In this document: positions 41,174 to 50,344 of the stretch, in pieces | How the letters are laid out: every line of letters starts with the position of its first letter | How positions within the stretch are numbered: the first letter of the stretch is position 1 | Assembly: GCF_049800775.1 (NCBI RefSeq) | Contig: NZ_JBNAFR010000003.1 | Span: 186,001-250,000 of the forward strand | DNA from: Dinoroseobacter sp049800775 | GTDB lineage: Bacteria > Pseudomonadota > Alphaproteobacteria > Rhodobacterales > Rhodobacteraceae | DNA: 64,000 bases | Direction: 5' to 3' | Program-made: the position numbers and the translations under genes | Notes under the pieces: model-generated | Seen by the model: only the letters and a program-made list of their open reading frames with translations | Told to the model about the DNA's origin: nothing | Databases searched by the model: none

Positions 41174-42132
41174 GCCCGTCGATAGATGTCATGGGAGCGG
41201 GCGCTTTCGGATCGGCCCTGGCCATCGCGCTGTGCCGGGGCGGGCGGGATGTGCGGCTCTGGTGCCGGGACCCGGCACAGGCCGAGGCGATGACGGGGGA
41301 TCGCAAGGTGCCGCGCCTGCCGGGGGTGACCTTGCCGCCCGAGATCGCGGTGACCGCTGATGCGGCGGTGATGACCGCGCCGATCCGCCTGCTGGCGGTG
41401 CCGATGCAGGCGCTTGGCGGGCATCTGGCCGCGCATCGCCCGCCGCGCGGCACCGCGCTGGTCGCCTGTTGCAAGGGGCTTGATCTGGCTACGCGTCAGG
41501 GGCCCACGGGGCTTATCCAGAGCCATGCGCCGGACGGGATCCCGGCCGTTCTAACCGGGCCCAGCTTTGCCGCCGATATCGCCCGCGGCCTGCCCACGGC
41601 CTTGACCCTGGCCTGCGCGGATGGCGCACGCGCCGTGGATCTGCAGAACGCGCTGTCGACCGAGGATTTGCGGCTCTATCGCAGTGCGGACCCGATCGGG
41701 GCCGAGCTGGGCGGGGCGCTCAAGAACGTGGTGGCCATTGCCGCCGGGCTGGTGATTGGGGCGGGCCTCGGTGAGAGCGCGCGCGCTGCCCTGATGACCC
41801 GGGGCTATGTCGAGATGCAGCGGCTCGCCCAGCATCTCGGCGCGCAGCCGACGACCCTCGCGGGGCTCTCCGGGTTTGGCGACATGGTTCTGACGGCGAC
41901 ATCAAAGCAATCGCGCAACTTTGCCTACGGGCAGGCATTGGGGGCAGGCACCCGTCCGGCCCCAGGCGTCACGGTCGAGGGCCGGGCCACGGCCCAGGCC
42001 GTCGCGGGGATCGCCGCCGCCGAAGGTCTCGACATGCCGATCTGCACGATGGTATCCGCTGTGATCGACGAAACCCTGACCATAGAGCAGGCGATGGGGG
42101 CCCTGATGTCCCGCGACCTGCGAGAGGAATGA
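41170..42132 (+). CDS. gpsA: Glycerol-3-phosphate dehydrogenase [NAD(P)+]
   Basis: A 320-residue GpsA that reduces dihydroxyacetone phosphate to sn-glycerol-3-phosphate for phospholipid synthesis. The nucleotide-binding motif is VMGAGAFGSALAIALCRGG. LTGPSFAADIARGLPTAL, GGALKNVVAIAAGLVIG with the catalytic Lys, and LAGLSGFGDMVLTATSKQSRN follow. It is slightly shorter than average but complete. Translationally coupled to tsaD, and followed after one base by the YciI-family gene. Confidence 0.94.
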   Translation: MSPSIDVMGAGAFGSALAIALCRGGRDVRLWCRDPAQAEAMTGDRKVPRLPGVTLPPEIAVTADAAVMTAPIRLLAVPMQALGGHLAAHRPPRGTALVACCKGLDLATRQGPTGLIQSHAPDGIPAVLTGPSFAADIARGLPTALTLACADGARAVDLQNALSTEDLRLYRSADPIGAELGGALKNVVAIAAGLVIGAGLGESARAALMTRGYVEMQRLAQHLGAQPTTLAGLSGFGDMVLTATSKQSRNFAYGQALGAGTRPAPGVTVEGRATAQAVAGIAAAEGLDMPICTMVSAVIDETLTIEQAMGALMSRDLREE

Positions 42133-42133
42133 C

Positions 42134-42406
42134 ATGCTGGTTGCCCTGATCGCCATAGACAAACCCGGAGCGCTGGAGGTGCGGAAGGCCAATCGCGAGG
42201 CCCATATCGCCTATCTCAAGGCCTCGGACGCCGTGCAGCAGGCGGGGCCCTTCCTGTCCAATACCGGCGAGATGTGCGGCTCGCTCATCATTCTCGACGT
42301 CGCCGATATGGAGGCCGCACAGGCCTGGGCAGCGGGCGACCCCTATGGCAAGGCGGGTCTCTTCGAGAGCGTCGAGCTGCGCCATTGGAACCGGGTCATC
42401 GGCTGA
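42134..42406 (+). CDS. YciI-family protein
   Basis: A 90-residue protein with the dimeric ferredoxin-like YciI fold: LVALIAIDKPGALEVRKANR, HIAYL, QQAGPFL, GSLIILDVADMEAAQAWAAGDPY and a C-terminal VELRHWNRVIG. A His-Asp pair typical of the family is seen (H26, D55 region). Function of most YciI proteins is unknown; a small-molecule lyase or hydrolase role has been suggested. It sits between gpsA and the EVE gene, overlapping the latter by one base (TGATG). Confidence 0.85.
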   Translation: MLVALIAIDKPGALEVRKANREAHIAYLKASDAVQQAGPFLSNTGEMCGSLIILDVADMEAAQAWAAGDPYGKAGLFESVELRHWNRVIG

Positions 42407-42825
42407 TGCGCTACTGGCTGTTCAAATCCGAGCCCTCGGTCTGGTCCTGGGACATGCAGGTGGCCAAGGGCGCTGCGGGCGAGGAATGGGACGGCGTGCG
42501 CAATTATCAGGCGCGCAACTTCATGCGCGAGATGGCGCTGGGCGACCGGGGGTTCTTCTATCACAGCCAGAAGGACAAGGCGGTGGTCGGCACGGTCGAG
42601 GTCTCGGCCGAGGCCCATCCCGATAGCACCACCGAGGATGATCGCTGGGACTGCGTGGACATCCGCGCGCTCAGCCCTTTCGCGCGTCCGGTCACCCTTG
42701 ACGAGATCAAATCCGAGCCCTGTCTGGCCGAGATGGTGCTGGTGCGCAATTCGCGGCTGTCCGTGCAGCCGGTCACGGCCACGGAATGGGCATTGATTTG
42801 CGAAATGGGAGGGCTTGCCCCCTGA
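42406..42825 (+). CDS. EVE-domain protein
   Basis: A 139-residue single-domain EVE protein of the YTH/PUA-like fold that binds modified bases in nucleic acids. The start MRYWLFKSEPSVWSWD, then WDGVRNYQARNFMREM, GDRGFFYHSQKDKAVVGTVEV, and the C-terminal EMVLVRNSRLSVQPVT are characteristic. The start codon overlaps the yciI stop. Being stand-alone and in a housekeeping operon with tsaD, it is more likely an RNA-related protein than part of a restriction system. Confidence 0.9.
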   Translation: MRYWLFKSEPSVWSWDMQVAKGAAGEEWDGVRNYQARNFMREMALGDRGFFYHSQKDKAVVGTVEVSAEAHPDSTTEDDRWDCVDIRALSPFARPVTLDEIKSEPCLAEMVLVRNSRLSVQPVTATEWALICEMGGLAP

Positions 42826-43031
42826 TTTCGAACGGAAGTCACTTTTTGCGTGCAGGTTTGTCGCAGTCTGTCGGGAATCCGTGGCAGGCTCGGGGGTGGC
42901 CCCCTATTGTAGAGAGAACGCGGACTGGTCGGCCTCGCAGATCCGTGATCGGACAAGAGGCGGTTCACGCCGTTTCGGACTTGATGTGATCGCCAGAAAA
43001 GCGTCGGCTTTTCAAGCAGGAGGACCGCGAC

Positions 43032-45026
43032 ATGATCCCTGAGATTGGCAATTTCGCCCTGATGCTGGCCCTTGCGGCGGCACTGGTCCAAAGCGTGCTG
43101 CCCATGGCCGGTGCGGCACGGCGGAACGTCCTGTGGATGCAATCGGCCATCACCACCGCACTGATCCAATGTGCCCTTCTGGCGGTGGCTTTTGCGGCGC
43201 TGATGCGCTCGTTCATCGTCAGTGACTTCACCGTGGTGAACGTGGTTGCCAATTCGCACTCACTGAAACCGATGCTCTACAAAGTGGCGGCGACCTGGGG
43301 CTCCCATGAGGGGTCGCTCCTGCTCTGGGTGCTGATCCTCGCGATCTTTGGGGCCGGTGTCGCGGTTCTGGGGCGGAACATTCCCGCCGAGCTGCGCGCG
43401 CGGACCCTGTCGGTGCAGGCCTGGATCAGTGTCGGCTTCCTGTCCTTCATGATCTTCACCTCGAACCCGTTCGACCGGATGTTCCCGGCACCGCTCAACG
43501 GCAATGACCTGAACCCGCTGCTGCAGGATATCGGTCTCGCCCTGCATCCGCCGCTTCTCTATCTGGGCTATGTCGGCTTCTCGATTGTCTTTTCCTTCGC
43601 CGTGGCCGCGCTGATCGAAGGCCGGGTGGATCCGGCCTGGGCGCGTTGGGTGCGGCCCTGGACCCTGGCGGCCTGGGTGAGCCTGACGGGCGGTATCGCG
43701 CTGGGCTCCTGGTGGGCCTATTACGAGCTTGGCTGGGGTGGCTGGTGGTTCTGGGATCCTGTGGAAAACGTGTCCTTCATGCCCTGGCTTCTGGGAACGG
43801 CGCTGCTCCATTCGGCGATTGTCACCGAGAAACGCGACACGTTCAAAAGCTGGACGATCCTGCTGGCGATCCTGACCTTCTCGCTGTCCTTGCTGGGCAC
43901 TTTCATCGTCCGGTCGGGGCTTCTGACCTCGGTCCATGCCTTTGCCGTCGATCCCGAGCGCGGGGTCTATATCCTCGGCCTGCTCGCGGTTTCGATCGGT
44001 GGCTCGCTGGCGCTGTATGCGTGGCGCGCGCCGCAGCTTGAGGGCGGTGGCCTCTTCACCCCGATCAGCCGTGAGGCGGGTCTTCTGATCAACAACCTGC
44101 TTCTGGCGACGGCCACGGCGGCGGTCCTCTTCGGGACGCTCTATCCGCTCTTCCTCGAGGCGATCACCGGCGACAAGATCTCGGTCGGTCCCCCCTTCTT
44201 CAACGCAAGCTTCATCCCGATCATGCTGCCACTGGTGTTCCTGATGGGGATCGGGCCCTTCCTGAGCTGGAAGCGCGCGGATCTGCCGGGCGTGATGTCC
44301 CGGCTGAAGCTGGCGATCGGGCTCGGCATCCTCGCGGCGCTCTGGGCCTGGTACATGGACACCCAAGGCCCGGTCATGGCGATTGTCGCCATGGGCATCG
44401 CGGGCTGGCTGTTCATCGCGTCCGGGCGGGAATGGCTGTCGCGGATCAAGGCGGGCAGCGTGCCCATGGCCGAGAGCCTGCGTCGGGCGCGCAACCTGCC
44501 GCGTGCCGCCCATGGCATGACGATTGCCCATATGGGCGTTGCGGTGCTGATCCTCGGCATGGTCGGCTCTTCGGCATGGAAGTCCGAGCAGATCCTGTTC
44601 GCGGCCCCGGGCACGGTGGTCGAGATCGCGGGCTATGACGTGCGGTTTGACTCCGTCGACCGGGTGCGCGGGCCGAATTACGTGTCGGATATGGGAACGC
44701 TGACAGTCTTCCGCGATGGCGAGGAGATCACAGTGCTGCAACCTGAGCGTCGCTGGTATCCGGTGGCCGAGATGCAGACCACGGAATCGGCGATCCGCTC
44801 GACCCTGGCCGGGGACCTCTACCTGACCATCGGTGAGCCCGCAGCGGACCGGAACTCGAACGAGTGGACCCTGCGGATCCTCTATGAGCCCTTCGTCAAC
44901 TTCATCTGGATCGGGACCGTCTTTCTTGTGATTGGCGGGATGTTCTCGCTGACGGATCGGCGTTTGCGTGTGGGCGCGCCGCGTCGGGCGCAGGCCGCGC
45001 CTGCCCAAGCCACCCCTGCGGAGTAA
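43032..45026 (+). CDS. ccmF: Cytochrome c maturation heme lyase CcmF
   Basis: A 664-residue polytopic membrane protein, the core of the system I cytochrome c heme ligase. The tryptophan-rich WWD domain reads GGWWFWDPVENVSFMPWL, preceded by SWWAYYELGWG. Conserved haem-ligand histidine regions include SHSLKPMLYKVAATWGSHEGSLLLW and LLTSVHAFAVDPERG. About 14-15 membrane segments are seen. An AGGAGGA ribosome binding site precedes the ATG. It is followed by ccmG, ccmH and ccmI in one operon. Confidence 0.95.
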   Translation: MIPEIGNFALMLALAAALVQSVLPMAGAARRNVLWMQSAITTALIQCALLAVAFAALMRSFIVSDFTVVNVVANSHSLKPMLYKVAATWGSHEGSLLLWVLILAIFGAGVAVLGRNIPAELRARTLSVQAWISVGFLSFMIFTSNPFDRMFPAPLNGNDLNPLLQDIGLALHPPLLYLGYVGFSIVFSFAVAALIEGRVDPAWARWVRPWTLAAWVSLTGGIALGSWWAYYELGWGGWWFWDPVENVSFMPWLLGTALLHSAIVTEKRDTFKSWTILLAILTFSLSLLGTFIVRSGLLTSVHAFAVDPERGVYILGLLAVSIGGSLALYAWRAPQLEGGGLFTPISREAGLLINNLLLATATAAVLFGTLYPLFLEAITGDKISVGPPFFNASFIPIMLPLVFLMGIGPFLSWKRADLPGVMSRLKLAIGLGILAALWAWYMDTQGPVMAIVAMGIAGWLFIASGREWLSRIKAGSVPMAESLRRARNLPRAAHGMTIAHMGVAVLILGMVGSSAWKSEQILFAAPGTVVEIAGYDVRFDSVDRVRGPNYVSDMGTLTVFRDGEEITVLQPERRWYPVAEMQTTESAIRSTLAGDLYLTIGEPAADRNSNEWTLRILYEPFVNFIWIGTVFLVIGGMFSLTDRRLRVGAPRRAQAAPAQATPAE

Positions 45027-45030
45027 CCTT

Positions 45031-45594
45031 ATGAGACGTGTGCTCGTTGCCCTTCCGGTGCTGATTGTCCTCGTGCTGGGAGCGTTCTTCTGGTGGGGGC
45101 TGAACCCGGATCGGGACCCTAACGCGATCCCTTCCGTGCTGATCGATGCGCAGGCGCCGCAATTCGATCTGGGCGGGATCCCGGGAGTGGACACGCCGGG
45201 TCTGGCCACGGCGGATCTGTCCGGGTCGGACAGCCCGCTGGTGGTGAATGTCTTCGCGTCCTGGTGCGTGCCCTGCAAGGCCGAGCATACGGTTCTGACC
45301 CGCATGGCGCGGGATGAGGACATGCGGCTGCTTGGCATCAACTACAAGGACAAGCCCGAGGATGCGGCCCGCTGGCTTGCGGAGCTCGGCAACCCCTATG
45401 AACGGATCGGCGCGGATCTGAACGGGCGCACGGGCATCGAATGGGGCATTTCCGGCGTGCCGGAAACCTTTGTGATCGATGCCAACGGGATCGTGGTCTA
45501 CCGCTTTGTCGGTCCGATCCTGACCCCCGACGATGTCGAGCAGATGCGCGGTGCGCTTGAGTTGGCCCGATCCCGCAGCGGGGGGGGCTCGTGA
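45031..45594 (+). CDS. ccmG: Periplasmic thioredoxin-like CcmG/DsbE
   Basis: A 187-residue membrane-anchored thioredoxin-fold protein that reduces apocytochrome c cysteines for heme attachment. An N-terminal signal anchor (VLVALPVLIVLVLGAFFWWG) is followed by the active site WCVPC in VVNVFASWCVPCKAEH and the family-specific GVPETFVIDANG. It begins four bases after the ccmF stop and overlaps the ccmH start by one base (TGATG). Confidence 0.93.
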   Translation: MRRVLVALPVLIVLVLGAFFWWGLNPDRDPNAIPSVLIDAQAPQFDLGGIPGVDTPGLATADLSGSDSPLVVNVFASWCVPCKAEHTVLTRMARDEDMRLLGINYKDKPEDAARWLAELGNPYERIGADLNGRTGIEWGISGVPETFVIDANGIVVYRFVGPILTPDDVEQMRGALELARSRSGGGS

Positions 45595-46079
45595 TGCGGT
45601 TCCTCACAGCTGTCTTGCTGGCGCTGAGCCTTTTGTCCGCGCCCGCCCTTGCGGTGCAACCGGACGAGATCCTCGACGATCCGGTCCTCGAAGAGCGCGC
45701 GCGCGAGCTGTCCAAGGACCTGCGCTGCGTGGTGTGCCAGAACGAGAATATCGACAGCTCCCATGCGGGCGTGGCGCGGGATCTGCGGATCCTTGTGCGC
45801 GAACGTCTGGTTGCCGGGGACAGCGATCAGGAGGTGCTGGATTTCGTCGTGGCGCGCTACGGCGACTACGTGCTCTTCAACCCGCCTTTCAAGCCCGCGA
45901 CCTATGCGCTCTGGATCGGGCCCTTCGCGGTGATGGGTCTGGGCCTGCTCGGGGTGGTGATCATGCTTGCCCGGCGTCCGCGCAAGATCGATGCACAGGC
46001 CGTGGCCCTGAGCGATGACGAAGAACGCGCCGTGGCGGCGATGCTGGCCGAGGACGGCAAGGAAGGACCCAAGGAATGA
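45594..46079 (+). CDS. ccmH: Cytochrome c-type biogenesis protein CcmH
   Basis: A 161-residue CcmH/NrfF-type protein with a cleavable signal (VLLALSLLSAPALA), the redox motif LRCVVCQN, and a C-terminal membrane segment (PFAVMGLGLLGVVIMLARR). It acts in the heme ligation complex with CcmF and CcmI. The ATG at 45594 was preferred over a GTG one codon upstream. The stop overlaps the ccmI start as ATGA. Confidence 0.94.
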   Translation: MRFLTAVLLALSLLSAPALAVQPDEILDDPVLEERARELSKDLRCVVCQNENIDSSHAGVARDLRILVRERLVAGDSDQEVLDFVVARYGDYVLFNPPFKPATYALWIGPFAVMGLGLLGVVIMLARRPRKIDAQAVALSDDEERAVAAMLAEDGKEGPKE

Positions 46080-47254
46080 TTTGGGCAATTGGCGGTGTTC
46101 TGGCCGCTCTGTCTGTACTGGTGCTGGTGCTGCCGGCGATGCGCAAGCGCACTGACACGCTGGGCCGCGATGAAAGTGCGTTGGAGATCTTCAAGGATCA
46201 GTTGGCCGAGGTGGACCGCGATGCGGCGCGGGGCCTGATCTCGGGCGATGAGGCGACCGCCGCGCGCTCGGAGATCAAGCGCCGGATGCTCGCCCTGACC
46301 AAACGGCAAGAGGCCGGCGGCGCTGGCGAGACCCGCACGGGCGGGGTGGCCGTCTTGCTGGCGGCGGCAGCCTTCATTCCGGTGGCTGGCTTTGCCCTCT
46401 ACGCGGTGCGGGGCGCGCCGGAGATCCCGAGCCAGCCCTTTGCCGAGCGCGCAGCCGAGCAGGAGGAGGTGACCGAGGTTGCCGAGCTGGCCGAAACCCT
46501 GCGCACGCGGTTGCTGGAGGATGAGACCGGCGGGCCCTCGGATGGCTGGATGCTGCTCGGGCAGACCTATATGCGGATGAACCGCTTTGGCGAGGCGGCG
46601 CAGGCCTTTGCCGTCGTGGCCGTGCGGCCCGAGGCCGATAGCAGCGTGCATTCGCAATATGCCGAGGCCCTGATCGCGGCGGAGAACGGGGTCATTACCC
46701 AGACCGCCAGCCGCGCGATTGCCCAGGCGATGACGCTCGATCCGATGAACCCGGCGGCGGTCTATTACAACGCCCGCGAACTGGCGCAGGAGGGGCTGAT
46801 CCGCGATGCGCGTGCCTCGCTTCTCACCCGGATCCAGCAGGCCAGCGGCCCCGAGCCCTGGATGGAGATTTTCCTGCAACAGGCCAATCAGCTTGGGGAA
46901 GAGATCGGCATGGACCCGATTTCCCTGCGGGATGTGGTGTCGATCCCGTCTCAGGCGCCGGCTCCTGCCATGCCCGGCCCCACCGCCGAGCAGGTCGAGG
47001 CAGCGCAGGAGATGAGCGTCGAGGATCGCTCGGCCATGATCCGGTCCATGGTGGACGGGCTGGCCGCGCGGCTTGAGGAAGAGCCCGGCGATCTCGAAGG
47101 TTGGCTCCGTCTGGCCCGGGCCTATGCGGTGCTGGGCGAGGCCGAGGGGGCGGCAGAAGCCGCTCAGAAGGCGCGGGCGCTGGCGGATGTGCTGCCCGAG
47201 GGGGATCCGGGACGGCTCGCCACGCAGGCCGCCTTGGACGCGCTCGGCCTCTGA
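46076..47254 (+). CDS. ccmI: Cytochrome c-type biogenesis protein CcmI
   Basis: A 392-residue apocytochrome c chaperone. Two membrane segments flank a cytoplasmic loop (IGGVLAALSVLVLVLPA; then VAVLLAAAAFIPVAGFALYAV near residue 90). The periplasmic part carries TPR helices (DGWMLLGQTYMRMNRFGEAAQAFAVV, LEGWLRLARAYAVLGEAEGAAEA). CcmI binds the C-terminal helix of apocytochrome c and hands it to CcmF/CcmH. It is the last gene of the ccm operon; the convergent dsbD-like gene ends 3 bp away. Confidence 0.91.
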   Translation: MIWAIGGVLAALSVLVLVLPAMRKRTDTLGRDESALEIFKDQLAEVDRDAARGLISGDEATAARSEIKRRMLALTKRQEAGGAGETRTGGVAVLLAAAAFIPVAGFALYAVRGAPEIPSQPFAERAAEQEEVTEVAELAETLRTRLLEDETGGPSDGWMLLGQTYMRMNRFGEAAQAFAVVAVRPEADSSVHSQYAEALIAAENGVITQTASRAIAQAMTLDPMNPAAVYYNARELAQEGLIRDARASLLTRIQQASGPEPWMEIFLQQANQLGEEIGMDPISLRDVVSIPSQAPAPAMPGPTAEQVEAAQEMSVEDRSAMIRSMVDGLAARLEEEPGDLEGWLRLARAYAVLGEAEGAAEAAQKARALADVLPEGDPGRLATQAALDALGL

Positions 47255-47257
47255 GGA

Positions 47258-49393
47258 TTACTGCGTGGCCAGAGCGATCTGGCGCAAGCCAGCCTCGCGC
47301 AGGGCTTCGGACACGGTCTCGGCGCTCAGGATCTCGGGCAGGGGGATGCCTTCGGGCGCGGCGGGGCCGTAGACCACGTTGAACGGAATACCGAAGCGGC
47401 CAAAGCTCTTGAGGTAGGCCGCGATCACATCGCTCGGGCGGGTCCAGTCTGCGCGCATGGGCGTGACGCTGTCGGATTTCAGCAGACTGGCCACCGGGTC
47501 ACGGTCGAGCACCAGCGCCTTGTTGGCCTTGCAGGTCAGGCACCAATCCGCCGTCACATCCACGAAAACCACCTCGCCCGCCGCCACGCGGCGCGGGATC
47601 TCGGAGCGGTCAAACACCACCCAGTCCGAGGCCGCCAGGGCATCGCCGCTCTCGGCGCTGGTTGGGGCCGGACCAATGGGCAGAAGGAATGTCGCGATCA
47701 GCGCCGCGGCGGCCACCGGGGTGCGGGCGCGGGACAGGCGCGCGCCCAGAGGAGACAGGATCAGCACAAGGGCCGCGAGCGTCCCCGCTGTCCAGAGCGC
47801 TGCGGACAGGCCCGCCACACCGATCAGGACAAAGAGCAACCAGGCCGCGGTCAGAAGCAACAGGGCCGCGAGCACGAATTTCAGCGTGACCATCCAGGCG
47901 CCCGGTTTCGGCAGGTAGCGGATCAGCCCCGGCGCGGCGGCGATCAACAGATAGGGCAGGGCCAGACCCAGCCCGAGCGCAGTGAAGATCACCACGATAT
48001 CAATCGGGCGCCCGGCCATGGCAAAGGCGATGGCGGTCCCGAGGAAAGGCGCGGAGCAGGGGGTTGCGAGCACGGCGGCAAAGGCCCCGGTCGCGAAATC
48101 CCCGAGATAGCCTGAGCCCTTGTCCGACGCCATGCGCGTCATCAGCCCCTGGGGCAGGGCGATTTCGAACAGTCCGGCCAGATTGGCGGCGAACACGGCA
48201 AGGATGGCCAGCAGCGCCACGAGGAAATAGGGGTTCTGGAACTGCAGGCCCCACCCCACCGAGACCCCCATACCGCGCGCGGCCAGGGTCCCAGCGGCGA
48301 GCGCCCACATGAAGGCCAGCACCCCTGCTGCGGACATCAGGAACCCGACGCGGACCCGCGCAGGGGAGTGGTTCTTGGCCTTGAGCGCCGAGGCGAACTT
48401 GATCGACAGCACCGGCAGGACGCAGGGCATCACGTTGAGGATCAGCCCGCCCAGTACCGCCACCAGCGCGATCCAGAGAAGCTCGGTCACCGCCGATCCG
48501 GCGGCCTGGGTCGCATCATAGGGCGGGGCAGGTGCGGTCGCGTCCAGCGCGACATCCTGCAGGTCGATGGCCACGGCCCCATCGGTGAGGGTCAGCCGGA
48601 GGGGCTCTTCGCCCGTCACGGGCTCCGACAGGATCGGCAGCTGGGCCCAAAGCGCGTCGCCCTCGACGCGGATATCGGGCACGCCAAAGGCCGTGAATTC
48701 GCCCATCTCGGGAAAGACATCCGGGTCGGTCCAACCCCCTGCGCGCGCCACCGACAGAACCAGGGCCGTGCCGTCATCGGTCAGTGCGGCAGAGGTCAGG
48801 CTGGCGCCGAACCGCTCCGGTGCTTCGGGCACCTGACTGGCGGCATCGGCGATCAGCGACGCCGCGTCGAGATCCACGCCCTCCCCCGGTGCCAGAGGCA
48901 GGGACAGCTCAAAGGTCTCTGGCACGCAGATATCCGCGCAGACGAGCAGGTTCACCTGCGCCGAGAGCTGGGCCGGCGCGCCGGGATCGGCGAGCGTGAC
49001 CTTGAGCGGGAAGGTCACCTCATCCGCGTAGCCGAAATTCTCGATCCCGAAGGCGCGGAACCGGGTGGGCGCGGGGAAGAGAAGCTCGACCTCCGCGATG
49101 TTCTCGGAGCCTTCCCATGTCACTTCAGGGGGCAGTCCGACCTCGCCCGGCGAGCGCCAATAGGTTTTCCAGGCATCCTCGAGCGTCACCGCGATCCCGG
49201 CGGACAGGTAGCGTGCGTCGGGCGCGATCCCGTTCTCGGCGGTGACCAGACGGGCCGTGGATATGGGCGAGACATGGGGCTCGGATTGCGCCGCGGGGCT
49301 GGGCCCGGCAAGCGCAACCAGCCCGCTCGCCAGCGCGAGCGCGTATCCGACACCCCGCGCGCGGCGGGTCAGGTCTTTGAGAGTTCGGCTCAC
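47258..49393 (-). CDS. DsbD-family protein-disulfide reductase (ScsB-like)
   Basis: A 711-residue envelope protein carrying electrons from cytoplasmic thioredoxin to the periplasm. Order: signal peptide (ALALASGLVALAGPSPAAQ), N-terminal DsbD-like domain with a Cys pair around CADICVP, a central eight-helix domain with redox cysteines in MPCVLPVLS and ATPCSAPFLG, and a C-terminal thioredoxin domain with ADWCLTCKANK. The start is a GTG; a TATAAT lies ~30 bp upstream. Its convergent position to the ccm operon fits a role in reducing CcmG/CcmH. Confidence 0.9.
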   Translation of the reverse strand: MSRTLKDLTRRARGVGYALALASGLVALAGPSPAAQSEPHVSPISTARLVTAENGIAPDARYLSAGIAVTLEDAWKTYWRSPGEVGLPPEVTWEGSENIAEVELLFPAPTRFRAFGIENFGYADEVTFPLKVTLADPGAPAQLSAQVNLLVCADICVPETFELSLPLAPGEGVDLDAASLIADAASQVPEAPERFGASLTSAALTDDGTALVLSVARAGGWTDPDVFPEMGEFTAFGVPDIRVEGDALWAQLPILSEPVTGEEPLRLTLTDGAVAIDLQDVALDATAPAPPYDATQAAGSAVTELLWIALVAVLGGLILNVMPCVLPVLSIKFASALKAKNHSPARVRVGFLMSAAGVLAFMWALAAGTLAARGMGVSVGWGLQFQNPYFLVALLAILAVFAANLAGLFEIALPQGLMTRMASDKGSGYLGDFATGAFAAVLATPCSAPFLGTAIAFAMAGRPIDIVVIFTALGLGLALPYLLIAAAPGLIRYLPKPGAWMVTLKFVLAALLLLTAAWLLFVLIGVAGLSAALWTAGTLAALVLILSPLGARLSRARTPVAAAALIATFLLPIGPAPTSAESGDALAASDWVVFDRSEIPRRVAAGEVVFVDVTADWCLTCKANKALVLDRDPVASLLKSDSVTPMRADWTRPSDVIAAYLKSFGRFGIPFNVVYGPAAPEGIPLPEILSAETVSEALREAGLRQIALATQ

Positions 49394-49402
49394 GCGTGCA
49401 TA

Positions 49403-49450
49403 TCCTGAGACTCAGACTTCGCTATTATATAGGCCCGCGTCGTCTCAGGA
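49403..49450 (-). promoter_or_regulatory. Promoter of the dsbD-like gene inside a 9-bp inverted repeat
   Basis: On the minus strand a perfect TATAAT (49424-49429) lies about 30 bp before the GTG start. TCCTGAGAC (49403-49411) and its exact complement GTCTCAGGA (49442-49450) flank it symmetrically, and a smaller palindrome CTGAGACTCAG lies at 49405-49415. No clear -35 is present. A regulator binding both arms is conceivable. Confidence 0.45.
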
Positions 49451-49526
49451 ACGAGAGGACACATTTGCAGACCTGCCGTCTGCGGGCGGCAGGTGCAATC
49501 AAACTCTGGTCACGAGCTTGCGAGCG

Positions 49527-50075
49527 TCAGAGCACGGTCACCAGCGTCCCCGTGGGCACCCGCTCGTAAAGGTCGATGACATGCTCGTTGATCATCCGGA
49601 TGCATCCATTGGAGACCGACCGCCCGATCGACCGGGGCTGGGTCGTGCCGTGAATGCGGAAATAGGTGTCCACATTCCCCTGATAGAGATAGAGCGCCCG
49701 GGCGCCCAAAGGGTTGTCCGGACCGCCGGGGACCCCATCGGCGTATTTCGCATAGCTGCGCGGATCCCGCTCGATCATCTCGTCCGTCGGACGCCAGCTG
49801 GGCCAGACGGCCTTGCGCTTGATCGTGGCATTGCCCTTGAACTCCAGCCCGGCCTTGCCGACCCCGACGCCATAGCGCAGCGCCGTCCGGTCCGATTGCA
49901 CGAGATAGAGGTAATGCGCCGTGGGCACGACGATGATCTGACCCGCCTTGAACGGATAGCGCAGGGGCACGACCCGGGGTTCGAACCTTGGGTCGAGTTG
50001 AAACCCGCTTTGGGCGATGGCTGGTGTGGCGAGGGTCGCCAGACCCATCCCGAGAAACGCGCGCTTGGTAATCAT
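49527..50075 (-). CDS. L,D-transpeptidase (YkuD/ErfK type)
   Basis: A 182-residue periplasmic enzyme with a signal peptide (MITKRAFLGMGLATLATPAIA) and the YkuD catalytic signature: HGTTQPRSIGRSVSNGCIRM with His, Ser-Asn-Gly and the nucleophile Cys. It crosslinks peptidoglycan 3-3 or attaches proteins to it. Length is short for the family but complete, with VGVGKAGLEFKG and the usual region PTGTLVTVL at the end. It is transcribed away from the dsbA gene. Confidence 0.92.
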   Translation of the reverse strand: MITKRAFLGMGLATLATPAIAQSGFQLDPRFEPRVVPLRYPFKAGQIIVVPTAHYLYLVQSDRTALRYGVGVGKAGLEFKGNATIKRKAVWPSWRPTDEMIERDPRSYAKYADGVPGGPDNPLGARALYLYQGNVDTYFRIHGTTQPRSIGRSVSNGCIRMINEHVIDLYERVPTGTLVTVL

Positions 50076-50344
50076 GGCAACTCTCCTTCATGTCCCGCGG
50101 TGGCCCGGACGTTGCCGGGCGTGGCCTGACCCGCCGGTAAACCCGGCTTTCAGATCCGGGTTTGGGGTAACAAGCAATCACCGATTCGCTCATCACATCC
50201 CCGCGAGGCTAGGGCAAACATTCTGAATATGTTGTTTCTCGAACGCCAGATCCCGCCAATGGCTTTGACGCGGCACGGCATCTGGGACATTCTGCGCGCG
50301 ACAACCCCGTGACGGTTTCGGACCGCCACCGTGAGGAGACTTCG

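Noticed and set aside
42406..42825. EVE protein as part of a defence system
   Set aside because: It is a single-domain protein inside a tsaD-gpsA housekeeping operon with no restriction or nuclease genes nearby.
43260..45341. 693-codon open frame antisense to ccmF
   Set aside because: Same kind of polar shadow frame; ccmF with its WWD domain is on the other strand.
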